Assembly (NCBI GenBank): GCA_947585665.1
Contig: CANPXE010000013.1
Coordinates: 1 to 39,140, forward strand
Source of the DNA: an uncultured Bacilli bacterium
GTDB taxonomy: Bacteria > Bacillota_I > Bacilli_A > RF39 > UBA660
Direction: 5' to 3'
DNA length: 39,140 bases
The position numbers and the translations under genes are program-made. The notes beneath the pieces are model-generated. The model was not told the DNA's origin. It ran no database searches and worked only from the letters and a program-made list of their open reading frames with translations. Numbering within the stretch: the first letter of the stretch is position 1; every line of letters starts with the position of its first letter. Positions 26,300-33,859 of the stretch are shown here, one piece after another.

Positions 26300-26689
26300 C
26301 TAGTAGTTAAAAATTGGTGAATATAAATTGTCGACTGGCATAACGACAGAATGACCAAAAAGGTTCATACAAACAACTTCACAATTACCTTCAAAGAATT
26401 CAGTTATGACAGCACGATTTAAATATTTTAATTCCGCAATATTTTCACTACCAACCATTAAATATATTTTCGCAAAATCACCCTTTTTATATCCTTCAGT
26501 TACAGCTTGACCAATGGCAGCTTGTTCCGCATAAATAGCATCACGAAAAACGGAGTTTTTGACGTTAACACCTGAAAATTCTGTTCCATCTTTCATGACA
26601 ACGACTGCTGCGAAATGAAGTGAATCACTTGGCACACAACAATATTGTAGCAATTTTACTAATTTTTTACGATATTTTTCTTCTTCCAT
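26300..26689 (-). CDS. Cytidine deaminase-like protein lacking the zinc ligands
   Basis: A 129-residue paralog of the upstream cytidine deaminase (shared SGVNVKN, FRDAIYAEQAAI, GYKKGDFAKIYLM). Aligned by eye, the three zinc cysteines of the active paralog (48, 83, 86) are replaced by Tyr53, Lys88 and Asn91, while the Glu that acts as general acid/base (Glu55) and the surrounding fold are kept. The ORF is intact with a good AGGTGAT ribosome binding site at the ATG (26689), so this is not an obvious pseudogene. It is likely catalytically dead and may be a regulatory or structural partner of the active enzyme; that role is inference. Confidence 0.8.
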   Translation of the reverse strand: MEEEKYRKKLVKLLQYCCVPSDSLHFAAVVVMKDGTEFSGVNVKNSVFRDAIYAEQAAIGQAVTEGYKKGDFAKIYLMVGSENIAELKYLNRAVITEFFEGNCEVVCMNLFGHSVVMPVDNLYSPIFNY

Positions 26690-26699
26690 AATTATCACC

Positions 26700-27086
26700 T
26701 CACACTAAATCCTTATCATCAAAAGGATGTGGACAAAGTTCGCGAACCGTATAAATCTTCACATCACCATTACGATTATAACAAATAACCGTTGAATTTG
26801 GGTCAAATAATTCATTGATTACTTGACGACATAGGAAACAAGGTGTTGATACTTTTTCACCATCAGTAATGACGTATAAAAGCGAAAAGTCACCTTTACC
26901 ATAACCATTGGCACAAGCACGAGCGATGGCATTTTGCTCCGCACATATTCCATCACGAAAGGATGGATTTTCAACATTTACCCCTGAAAAACCACGACCA
27001 TCTTTAGTTACGACAATACTAGCGGTACGATAACCTGTAAGTGGCACATAACTATTTTCTTGTAATTTACGTAATTTTTCTAACAT
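26700..27086 (-). CDS. cdd: Cytidine deaminase
   Basis: Deaminates cytidine and deoxycytidine in pyrimidine salvage. The 128-residue protein has the CAE motif (Cys48, Glu50) and PCFLCRQ (Cys83, Cys86), giving a complete zinc site, and the nucleoside-binding NVEN. A GGGAGG lies about 10 bases ahead of the ATG. It has the dgkA-cdd-era order seen in Bacillus, with a degenerate paralog inserted before era. Confidence 0.95.
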   Translation of the reverse strand: MLEKLRKLQENSYVPLTGYRTASIVVTKDGRGFSGVNVENPSFRDGICAEQNAIARACANGYGKGDFSLLYVITDGEKVSTPCFLCRQVINELFDPNSTVICYNRNGDVKIYTVRELCPHPFDDKDLV

Positions 27087-27101
27087 TTTATTTTGGCCTC
27101 C

Positions 27102-27500
27102 CTAGATAACACCAATAAAGGATAATACTTTCGGTAAGAAAATGATTATACCAATAATGGCTGATGTTATACTAACAACCAAAACAGCCCCCGCCGCTGT
27201 ATCTTTAGCAATCTTCGCAAGTGGATTATATTTAGGCTCCACCATATCAACAATGACTTCCGTCACCGTATTTAAAAGTTCAAAAGCAATGACCATGCCA
27301 ATCAACAAGAGACAAATAATTAATTCCATTAAACTGACTTCTAAAATGTAACACCCCAGTAAAACGACAACTGTTGCTAAAAGATGAATGCGTAAATTTA
27401 TTTCGGTATTAAAAGTATAGACAATTCCATCCCAGGCATTCTTAACCGTTCCTAAGGCTGTCTTTTTTTCTTTCTTATAACGATTACCTTTTAATATCAT
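27102..27500 (-). CDS. dgkA: Diacylglycerol/undecaprenol kinase (DagK family)
   Basis: A 132-residue integral membrane kinase with three hydrophobic segments. Conserved residues appear in AFELLNTVTEVIVD (72-85) and AKIAKDTAAGAVL (95-107). In Gram-positive bacteria this family mostly phosphorylates undecaprenol, recycling the cell-wall lipid carrier. I chose the ATG at 27500, which lies inside the ybeY 3' end (17-base overlap) with AGGAGG 12 bases upstream; the longer reading starts upstream of that ribosome binding site. Confidence 0.9.
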   Translation of the reverse strand: MILKGNRYKKEKKTALGTVKNAWDGIVYTFNTEINLRIHLLATVVVLLGCYILEVSLMELIICLLLIGMVIAFELLNTVTEVIVDMVEPKYNPLAKIAKDTAAGAVLVVSITSAIIGIIIFLPKVLSFIGVI

Positions 27501-27930
27501 AGCGAGAAAGCACCTCCTCTTGTTTCTTAAACATAACTTCTTCATCTTCTTTTGTCATGTGATCATACCCTAATAAATGTAGTAAACCATGAACCGCTAA
27601 AAAAGATAGTTCTCTTTTAAAGGAATGACCATATTCTTCACTTTGACTACGTGCTTTATCAATGGAAATATAAATATCACCTAAAATACGTACATCTTCA
27701 AAATTAAAGGTTTTATCATCTTCTAAAGCAAAGGATATGACATCTGTTTCGCGATCAATTCCCCGATATGTACGATTTATTTCTTTAATCTTAGCATTAT
27801 CAATAATGATGACATTGAAAACGACATTATCAAGTTTTTCATCACGACAAATATTTTCTAAAAGTTCTTTTAATTCTTTTATTTCTGTATCCAGTTTTTC
27901 ATTTGTTTCATTAAAGACTTCGATTTCCAT
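27484..27930 (-). CDS. ybeY: Endoribonuclease YbeY
   Basis: A 148-residue zinc-dependent RNase involved in rRNA maturation and ribosome quality control. The signature HxxxHxxxxxH is complete: His114, His118, His124 in HGLLHLLGYDH. Upstream, NRTYRGIDRETDVISF is the conserved YbeY block. The ATG at 27930 follows GGAGGTAG. In Bacillus it is preceded by phoH; here a VanZ-family gene sits in that position. Confidence 0.95.
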   Translation of the reverse strand: MEIEVFNETNEKLDTEIKELKELLENICRDEKLDNVVFNVIIIDNAKIKEINRTYRGIDRETDVISFALEDDKTFNFEDVRILGDIYISIDKARSQSEEYGHSFKRELSFLAVHGLLHLLGYDHMTKEDEEVMFKKQEEVLSRYDIKR

Positions 27931-27933
27931 AAA

Positions 27934-28539
27934 CTACCTCCATATAAATAATAAAACTGTTCCAACCAAAACAATTGTCGTTAAAATATTTAAAATATAT
28001 TCTTTTTTCAAAACAGTAAATTTTTCAGACATTTTAGCAAAAAGTCGATATAGACCAAAACCGATCATACCACCCAAAACATTCAAAATAATATCATCGA
28101 CATCAAAGATGCGCCCAATTGATAATTGCGTAATCTCAATTGATAATGATGCCACAAAAATGAGAATAAAAGCTTTTAAAGGACTTTTTAAATCGACGTA
28201 AAGAGACGCAAAAAAGCCATAGGGAACGAGTAATAAGACATTACCAACAATGTTTCTAAAAAATAATCTTCCTCCTATTTTATATCTAAGAATCTCTTTA
28301 AAGGGTTGAAAATTATTACCATGTAACACATTGATGTCTTCCGCTGTTACTAATTGGAAGAGACATAATATGTATAACATGAAACACAAATATAAAACTT
28401 CACGATAAAAAACAAATTCTTCACGATGTTTTAACAAATAACCGATTCTTATTGTAACTACTAAAACAATCGAAATAAAAAGAGTTGGCCAAGTCATATC
28501 TAATAATTCAATAAAAGCTGAATCAATAACATTACGCAT
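27934..28539 (-). CDS. VanZ-family membrane protein
   Basis: A 201-residue protein with about five membrane segments. The VanZ-family features are NFQPFKEI (about 76-83), RNIVGNVLLLVPYGF, SIEITQL and GRIFDVDDIILNVLGG. VanZ itself raises teicoplanin resistance, but most chromosomal members have unknown roles in the envelope. The start follows GAGGGTGG. It lies between yqfD and ybeY, three bases before the latter, within the same operon. Confidence 0.87.
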   Translation of the reverse strand: MRNVIDSAFIELLDMTWPTLFISIVLVVTIRIGYLLKHREEFVFYREVLYLCFMLYILCLFQLVTAEDINVLHGNNFQPFKEILRYKIGGRLFFRNIVGNVLLLVPYGFFASLYVDLKSPLKAFILIFVASLSIEITQLSIGRIFDVDDIILNVLGGMIGFGLYRLFAKMSEKFTVLKKEYILNILTTIVLVGTVLLFIWR

Positions 28540-28557
28540 AACTTGCCACCCTCTTTC

Positions 28558-29718
28558 CTAATGCTTTTCGTCTTTGCTTTCTTCTTTTTCTGGTATTTTC
28601 TGATAAGATGTAATATCTTCCTTTACCTTAAAGAATATCACTACTTCTATTGTACTATCTTTTGCATTAGTTTTCAATTTTTTTTCAAGTAAAATCTCAT
28701 CTTCCTTTCCTAAAAGCAGTTCTAATTTTTCACGGGCTACTTCTAAAGCTTTTAAATCGAGTTCTTCACTCGTATAAATATGATCAATATTAATTATTTT
28801 TTGATTTTCTTCAAGACTTATTTTTAATGGTAAAATATTGTTCTTTAATGCTTTTTCTTTAATGATAAATTCATCATAATCTTTAAAAAGAGCATAACGT
28901 TTATTAAAAATAGTTAATGATAAATTTTTCTTTTTCTCTTTAGTATAAATAATTTCTTTATAGTTATAGGGAACTTCAACGGTTATTTGATACCATGTTT
29001 CAGCATACACTTTACCAATGGCACAAACTCTATTCTTTTCATCTTCATTTTTAGTAATGACACCACTTACAATGACATCACCTTTTTTGACATAATCGTT
29101 AATGGCCTTTTTGATTTCGCCACTCGAAGAAGAAATACTCATAATTAATCCTTCTTTTTTCGCAACAAGATTTCTTGGTTCACATTTATCTTTTTCTTTT
29201 TTTATGATACGCTCTTCTACTCTTACGACATATTTAACACCAAAACGCTCTATTTCCATCCATTCTAAATCTTCTTTATTATCAGAAACAATTTTATCAA
29301 TTATCTTTTTACGTTCACGATAAGGTTTAATAAAAGAATATTTCTTAATGCCATTACGTTCTAATTCATGTTCTACTAAATGATATATCTCTTCATTATC
29401 GGTATCTATTTCAATATAAAATAAAACATTACTTAAAATATTTAAAACGAATAGACCAATGATAATTGCTATAAAAAAAATATTATATCTATAAATAATA
29501 TCTTTAAGACGATTAGGTCCATATAATTTAACTATTTCAATTTTATAAATAGTTTTTATCTTTTTAATCTTTTCATAATTTTCACTATCAACTTTGATAT
29601 AGACACTTTTTTTGACGAATTCAATCTGTTCCAAATAGATATGCATATTATAAAGTTGTTTGATAAAACGTTTGACATCTTTACCTTTAATCTTCAATCT
29701 ATAATAATTATGAAACAT
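28558..29718 (-). CDS. yqfD: Sporulation protein YqfD
   Basis: A 386-residue protein of the YqfD family, which in Bacillus is part of the mother-cell sigma-E regulon. It has a soluble N-terminal domain, one membrane segment (about 85-107, FFIAIIIGLFVLNIL), and a long outer domain with EIERFGVKYVVRVEER and AKKEGLIMSISSSSGE; the C-terminus is charged. The start at 29718 follows the yqfC stop after one base (TGA-T-ATG) with GGGTGA as ribosome binding site; a TTG six codons earlier lies in yqfC. Confidence 0.88.
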   Translation of the reverse strand: MFHNYYRLKIKGKDVKRFIKQLYNMHIYLEQIEFVKKSVYIKVDSENYEKIKKIKTIYKIEIVKLYGPNRLKDIIYRYNIFFIAIIIGLFVLNILSNVLFYIEIDTDNEEIYHLVEHELERNGIKKYSFIKPYRERKKIIDKIVSDNKEDLEWMEIERFGVKYVVRVEERIIKKEKDKCEPRNLVAKKEGLIMSISSSSGEIKKAINDYVKKGDVIVSGVITKNEDEKNRVCAIGKVYAETWYQITVEVPYNYKEIIYTKEKKKNLSLTIFNKRYALFKDYDEFIIKEKALKNNILPLKISLEENQKIINIDHIYTSEELDLKALEVAREKLELLLGKEDEILLEKKLKTNAKDSTIEVVIFFKVKEDITSYQKIPEKEESKDEKH

Positions 29719-29719
29719 A

Positions 29720-29953
29720 TCATTCACCCATCTCAATAGTTTTTATTTTTCCAACGATTAAGACTTCTTTATCTAGGAGTTTCTTGACTGATAAGTTTTC
29801 TCCTCTAATGATAACTCTTCCTGTTTTAGTAGTAAAAGATACTCTTTTTTCATCCATTGTCAAAAGATCAAGGTAATTGACAACATCTATTTTTTCTTCT
29901 AAAACGAGCATTTTAAATTCATTATCTCTTATGTAATCAATAACTCCATTCAT
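29720..29953 (-). CDS. yqfC: YabP/YqfC-family sporulation protein
   Basis: A 77-residue small soluble protein of the YabP/YqfC family, with RVSFTTKTGRVIIRGENLSVK as the family's core. Pairing with yqfD is conserved in spore formers. The ATG at 29953 follows CGGGTGA; the in-frame GTG three codons earlier is part of that site. A strong terminator after yqeY lies just upstream, so yqfC must start a new transcript. I looked for a sigma-E-type promoter in the 69-base gap and found none I would defend. Confidence 0.87.
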   Translation of the reverse strand: MNGVIDYIRDNEFKMLVLEEKIDVVNYLDLLTMDEKRVSFTTKTGRVIIRGENLSVKKLLDKEVLIVGKIKTIEMGE

Positions 29954-30000
29954 AATATTCACCCGTTTAATTTTATTAAGATAAATGGCTATTTATGTAT

Positions 30001-30029
30001 AAAAAAAAGCATAAAGATTAGTTTATGCT
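30001..30029 (-). terminator. Terminator of rpsU-yqeY
   Basis: On the minus strand AGCATAAA-CTAATC-TTTATGCT is followed by eight T. It overlaps the yqeY stop and insulates yqfC. Confidence 0.75.
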
Positions 30030-30466
30030 AGTTTACTTTTAATTATTTCACTTACCTTTTTCATATCGGTTTTACCTTTTAATTTAGGTGTAACTTCTTT
30101 CATAATTAAACCCATTTCTTTACTAGATGTTGGATTTACTTTACTAAATGCTTCATCAATAATAGAGTTTACTTCATCCTCACTTAGTTGTTCAGGTAAG
30201 TAATCATTTAATATTTTAATTTCTTCTTTCGTCTTTTCAATTAAATCCGTACGATTTCCTTTTTCAAATTCGGTAATGGAATCATTACGCATTTTAATTT
30301 GTTTACCAACGCAATCAATAAGTAATTCTTCATTCATCTCTTTTTTGTTATTGATGTGTTCTAGTTGCATTGCTCCTTTAACCATTCTTAAAACAGTTAA
30401 GCGCTCTTTGTCTTGTTCTTTCATGGCTGTTACCATATCTTTATTAAATTTTTCAAATAAGTCCAT
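30023..30466 (-). CDS. yqeY: YqeY/GatB-tail-like protein
   Basis: A 147-residue protein homologous to the C-terminal tRNA-binding tail of GatB. Typical features are a helical N-terminus with TVLRMVKGAMQ, then EIKILNDYLPEQL and a C-terminal KEMGLIMKEVTPKLKGKTD. The exact function is unknown. I chose the ATG at 30466 (MDLFEKF), preceded by AGGAGATGAG; the longer reading starts before that. It lies downstream of rpsU, as in Bacillus. Confidence 0.92.
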   Translation of the reverse strand: MDLFEKFNKDMVTAMKEQDKERLTVLRMVKGAMQLEHINNKKEMNEELLIDCVGKQIKMRNDSITEFEKGNRTDLIEKTKEEIKILNDYLPEQLSEDEVNSIIDEAFSKVNPTSSKEMGLIMKEVTPKLKGKTDMKKVSEIIKSKLA

Positions 30467-30507
30467 AATCTCATCTCCTACTGTTAATTTTAACATAAAA
30501 AACTAAT

Positions 30508-30529
30508 AAAAAAAAGTGCTAATGCACTT
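30508..30529 (-). terminator. Hairpin terminator/attenuator after rpsU
   Basis: AAGTGC-ATTA-GCACTT followed by eight T on the minus strand, one base after the rpsU stop. It would let most transcripts end after rpsU, with read-through into yqeY. Confidence 0.75.
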
Positions 30530-30530
30530 C

Positions 30531-30734
30531 TTAATAATTTCCTCTATTGTTAGCTCTATTTCTCTTTTGTGTATTTTTAATACCAGCTTTTTTTGCCTCT
30601 CTTCTTCTTATTCCAGGTTTATCATAAGCTTCTCTTTTACGGCATTCAGAAGGGACACCATCACGAGCAACCTTTTGTTTAAATCTCTTTAAAGCTGCAT
30701 CAATATTATTATCTTTTACGGGTGTTCTAATCAT
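30531..30734 (-). CDS. rpsU: 30S ribosomal protein S21
   Basis: A 67-residue basic protein with the S21 signature ALKRFKQKVARDGVPSECRK and a basic C-terminus (RRREAKKAGIKNTQKRNR). The ATG at 30734 follows a strong AAGGAGGGG. It heads the rpsU-yqeY unit. Confidence 0.96.
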   Translation of the reverse strand: MIRTPVKDNNIDAALKRFKQKVARDGVPSECRKREAYDKPGIRRREAKKAGIKNTQKRNRANNRGNY

Positions 30735-30766
30735 ATTCTCCCCTCCTTCCGTCATTTCTACAAAAA

Positions 30767-30772
30767 ATTATA
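30767..30772 (-). promoter_or_regulatory. Extended -10 promoter element of rpsU
   Basis: On the minus strand TATAAT preceded by TGG (extended -10), 32 bases ahead of the rpsU ATG; a TTGTAC lies 19 bases further upstream, a long spacer. Confidence 0.45.
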
Positions 30773-30813
30773 CCACAACATTTGAAATTTGTACAATAAA
30801 ATTTGACATTTTT

Positions 30814-31629
30814 CTAATTTTCACTCAAGAATTTTTCATTTATTTTACGAGCATAACTGAAATTAGTCATACGAATGAATCTTATTTTCTTATTTCTAAT
30901 GGTTGTCTCAACGGATTTAACATTGTGATAAGTACTCGTTTCACCATCAACCATAATAACTAAATCACTTGATGCTTCAAGCGGTTTAATCGTAATAGAA
31001 CGATATTCCGGAATGATGATGGAATTTAAAACATCACGATAACTCTTAGTATTAAAAGGAGCAACAGGCGTAATTTGGAGCGTGTGTAAGTCATCATAAA
31101 CAATTGAACCACCACAATTTAGATTGTATGCAGTAGAACCGATAGAAGTTGAAATTAATAAACCATCACCAATATATTTTTCTAAGAAATCACCATCGAT
31201 GGAAACATCGGCTTTAAAAGTTTTCAAAGTCTTGTTTCGTAAAACGATTTCATTTAAGGAAAAGAATCGAGATGTATTACCATCATTAGTCGTCACTTTC
31301 GTTTCTTGAATACCAATGGTCTCAACTGTAAAATCATTATTGTTTAATCGTTCAATAAAAATGTCCATATCATCAACAGCAATTTCTTGTAAGAAACCAA
31401 GCGTTCCAGAATTTATTCCAACATAATAATTGGTACTATCAAAGACATTATTTTTAAGCATCCAAAGGAAAGATCCATCGCCACCGATAGCGATTGCTAG
31501 ATCATACTTGCTATTATCGACAACCTCAAATTTTGCAATCTTTAAACGTTTTGTCAACTCTTCAGCAATTTCTTTACTCTTTTCACTCATGTTGGGAAAT
31601 AACTTGATGCGGTTTATTAACCTTTTCAT
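30814..31629 (-). CDS. nadK: NAD kinase
   Basis: Phosphorylates NAD to NADP. The 271-residue protein has the GGDG motif (49-52), the NSGTLGFL loop, SLNEIVL, and the Gly-rich YIGDGLLISTSIGSTAYNL. The start overlaps the stop of the upstream Nudix-regulator gene by four bases (ATGA), so the two are co-translated. It is the last gene of the NrtR-nadK unit. Confidence 0.95.
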   Translation of the reverse strand: MKRLINRIKLFPNMSEKSKEIAEELTKRLKIAKFEVVDNSKYDLAIAIGGDGSFLWMLKNNVFDSTNYYVGINSGTLGFLQEIAVDDMDIFIERLNNNDFTVETIGIQETKVTTNDGNTSRFFSLNEIVLRNKTLKTFKADVSIDGDFLEKYIGDGLLISTSIGSTAYNLNCGGSIVYDDLHTLQITPVAPFNTKSYRDVLNSIIIPEYRSITIKPLEASSDLVIMVDGETSTYHNVKSVETTIRNKKIRFIRMTNFSYARKINEKFLSEN

Positions 31630-32456
31630 TTTTTATCACTCCTATATTTAAATAACTTTGATGGGCGATGTCCCCCATCAACACGAACTTTATCCGTTTT
31701 TTCAACTTTGTTGGCAATGATGCGACGAAATGCAGGATCAAGTAATTTTTTACCAAGAATGACTTCATAGACTTGTTGAAGTTCACCAAGAGTGAAGTAT
31801 TCTGGCATTAGATTAAAGGCAATATCCGTATATTCCAACTTGTTCTTAATACGGGAAATACCACTGACGATTGTTAAAGGATGATCAAAAGCTAAATGAT
31901 CATTTTTCTTAACCGTATATTTATAACGATCCGTCGTTAATTCTTTTAATGTTTTCTTAACGACGATATCAAAGTTTTCTTCACCATTATCAAGATTTAC
32001 TTTTATCTCTTTTTCATTTTCTTCTACTTGCATGTTGAACCAAGACGCATTTTCATATAAAGTATCATCAAGGCGATTTTTATCGACAAGTGCGACATAA
32101 GAAATACTGATAATACGCATTCTTGGATCACGATCAAGAGCATCAAAAGTATATAGTTGTTCCAAATAGATATTTTTTAAATTAGTCTCACGGGCAAGGA
32201 TTCTTTTGGCCGCATCTTCACTCGTTTCATCAACACCAATGAATCCTCCTGGAAGACACCACATGTCTTTAAAGGGATAACGATTTCTCTTGACTAATAA
32301 AACACTAAAATGTTTATTATTTAATTTACGATAATTTTCTTGTTTAGAAGAAGATACACTAAAAATAGCAATATCAGTCGTTGCGGATAATTTTTCAAAA
32401 CGGGATGAATCATAATGCTTTAAAAACTCTTCTTCACTCTTATATTCTTTTTCCAT
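31626..32456 (-). CDS. nrtR: NrtR-like transcriptional regulator of NAD metabolism
   Basis: A 276-residue Nudix-fold protein with a C-terminal winged helix-turn-helix. The Nudix box (71-93) is degenerate: in G-x5-E-x7-RE-x2-EE the positions after Arg85 read ILARETNL, so Glu at 86 and 89 are replaced by Ile and Arg and the Gly at 92 by Asn. The C-terminal region (about 203-276) has FTLGELQQVYEVILGKKLL and FRRIIANK, the hallmark of NrtR, a repressor that senses ADP-ribose or related compounds. It is fused by overlap to nadK and sits among pncC, an ADP-ribosylglycohydrolase, nadD and nadE. The start follows AGAGGTGA. An active ADP-ribose hydrolase is less likely. Confidence 0.87.
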   Translation of the reverse strand: MEKEYKSEEEFLKHYDSSRFEKLSATTDIAIFSVSSSKQENYRKLNNKHFSVLLVKRNRYPFKDMWCLPGGFIGVDETSEDAAKRILARETNLKNIYLEQLYTFDALDRDPRMRIISISYVALVDKNRLDDTLYENASWFNMQVEENEKEIKVNLDNGEENFDIVVKKTLKELTTDRYKYTVKKNDHLAFDHPLTIVSGISRIKNKLEYTDIAFNLMPEYFTLGELQQVYEVILGKKLLDPAFRRIIANKVEKTDKVRVDGGHRPSKLFKYRSDKK

Positions 32457-32482
32457 AATTTTCACCTCTTATTAACGACTTG

Positions 32483-32511
32483 ATTATAACATAGATAAGT
32501 GTTCTATGCAA
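32483..32511 (-). promoter_or_regulatory. Promoter of nrtR-nadK with embedded palindrome
   Basis: On the minus strand TTGCAT (32506-32511), 17 bases and TATAAT (32483-32488) preceded by TGT, an extended -10. A 19-base inverted repeat, CATAGA-N7-TCTATG (32490-32508), fills the spacer and touches the -35. It is well placed to be an operator, perhaps for NrtR itself. Confidence 0.6.
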
Positions 32512-32515
32512 TAAA

Positions 32516-32980
32516 CTAGATAATTGAAAGAAGCATATCAATAATTTTTTTAATGACTAATTCTTTATTCTCTTGACGGGATTTTAAAGTTGCTTCAACT
32601 TTGGCATTATAGTATTTATCATTATCGCGATCATAGATGGAAATAAAGACAACGTTATCTTCACCAAAAGGATTATTTTTATCGACACGATTAAGTTTAC
32701 CAGTTATTCCAACACCATAATTACTATCAGCAAACTTCGTAATAGCTTTACTCATTTCATTAGCTGTTTCCATACTATAAACACTATATTTAGCGATTAC
32801 TTTTTCACTGACACCCATTTTAATTTTGAATTCGTTACAATATGTTACAGCACTAAAATGTAATACTTCGCTTGCTCCTTCAATACTTGTGATGGCATTA
32901 GCTACTCCACCACCCGTACAAGACTCCATCGTCGCAATTGTCTTTTTCTTTTCTGTTAGTTTTTCAATTATTCTTTTCAT
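32516..32980 (-). CDS. pncC: Nicotinamide-nucleotide amidohydrolase (PncC/CinA C-terminal domain)
   Basis: A 154-residue stand-alone CinA-type amidase domain, the NMN deamidase that returns NMN to NAMN in NAD recycling. The ATMESCTGGGVAN motif carries the nucleophile Ser20; TYCNEFKIKMGVS and GITGKLNR match the later family blocks, although the usual GPGGG stretch is replaced by KLNRVDKNNPFG. The ATG follows AAGGAGAAG and overlaps the upstream gene by 17 bases. A competence-related function is unlikely because the CinA N-terminal domain is missing. Confidence 0.87.
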   Translation of the reverse strand: MKRIIEKLTEKKKTIATMESCTGGGVANAITSIEGASEVLHFSAVTYCNEFKIKMGVSEKVIAKYSVYSMETANEMSKAITKFADSNYGVGITGKLNRVDKNNPFGEDNVVFISIYDRDNDKYYNAKVEATLKSRQENKELVIKKIIDMLLSII

Positions 32981-33830
32981 CTTTCTTCTCCTTTACTTTT
33001 TCTTTGTTAAAATAGCGAGATTCTAATAAATTGTACATGTAGTCACGCAAATAAGGTTTAACACCTTCTTTTAAGTTTTTAGGAATACCATAACACGCTT
33101 CGGACAAAGAGCCGACAATGGCTGCGATCGTATCAGTATCGCCACCAATAGAAAGAGCATTTCTAATTCCATCTTCAAAACTATTCGATGTAAAGAAAAT
33201 GAATAATGCTTCAGGAACAGACTCACTTGCCTTAGCCGAAAAAGTATAATTTTTTTGTAAATCTTCTATAGAAAAATCTAATTTATAATAATTTTCTTCA
33301 ACGTACTTTTGAACATCACTTTTGGACATTCCTTGACGAAGAAGGAAAATGCTTGTAGAAACGGCTTCTGCACTTTTTAAAGCTTCGGGATTATTATGGG
33401 AAGGAACGGTTGCAAGATAAGTATTTTTCTTAACTTCTTCCAAAGTATCAAATAAGAAACCAACAGCACTTATACGCATGGCTCCTCCATTCGCATAGCT
33501 AATTCCTTCATTCTCTTTTTTGAGCCAATCGACAAATCCCTTACCGAAACGGCTTCGTCCATACATATCTATTCCTAAACGCAATTCCCTCAAACCATAT
33601 TCGCGCAAATACTTTTCATATTCACAATGACCATTGACAATAGCGTCATATAAAGCACAAGTCAAAATAGAATCATCAGTAACAGAACATTCCTTTGTAA
33701 AGAGCGGTGTCTTAGGATTGAGAATTTTTATTCTTTCTTCATAAGAACGTTTACTATTTTTTCGTTTTTCTTCAATTTCTAAAATTTCATAGAATGATCC
33801 AACAACATCACCGATTATCGCCCCTAACAT
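32964..33830 (-). CDS. ADP-ribosylglycohydrolase family protein
   Basis: A 288-residue member of the DraG/ARH family, which removes ADP-ribose from proteins or other acceptors using two Mg2+ ions. Metal-binding residues are seen in SVTDDSILT (Thr51, Asp52, Asp53) and in the C-terminal SIGGDTDTIAAIVGSL; NGGAMRISAVGFL is the family's middle motif. It overlaps pncC by 17 bases and lies downstream of nadD, in an NAD neighbourhood, so release of ADP-ribose may connect it to NrtR signalling. The substrate is unknown. Confidence 0.9.
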   Translation of the reverse strand: MLGAIIGDVVGSFYEILEIEEKRKNSKRSYEERIKILNPKTPLFTKECSVTDDSILTCALYDAIVNGHCEYEKYLREYGLRELRLGIDMYGRSRFGKGFVDWLKKENEGISYANGGAMRISAVGFLFDTLEEVKKNTYLATVPSHNNPEALKSAEAVSTSIFLLRQGMSKSDVQKYVEENYYKLDFSIEDLQKNYTFSAKASESVPEALFIFFTSNSFEDGIRNALSIGGDTDTIAAIVGSLSEACYGIPKNLKEGVKPYLRDYMYNLLESRYFNKEKVKEKKDEKNN

Positions 33831-33859
33831 ATTTTCACCTCTAACTCTTACATAGTATT

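Noticed and set aside
26300-26689. Degenerate cytidine deaminase as a pseudogene
   Set aside because: The frame is intact, the ribosome binding site is strong, spacing to neighbours is tight and the rest of the fold is retained.
31626-32456. ADP-ribose pyrophosphatase
   Set aside because: The Nudix box lacks two catalytic Glu and the C-terminus carries the helix-turn-helix region of NrtR.
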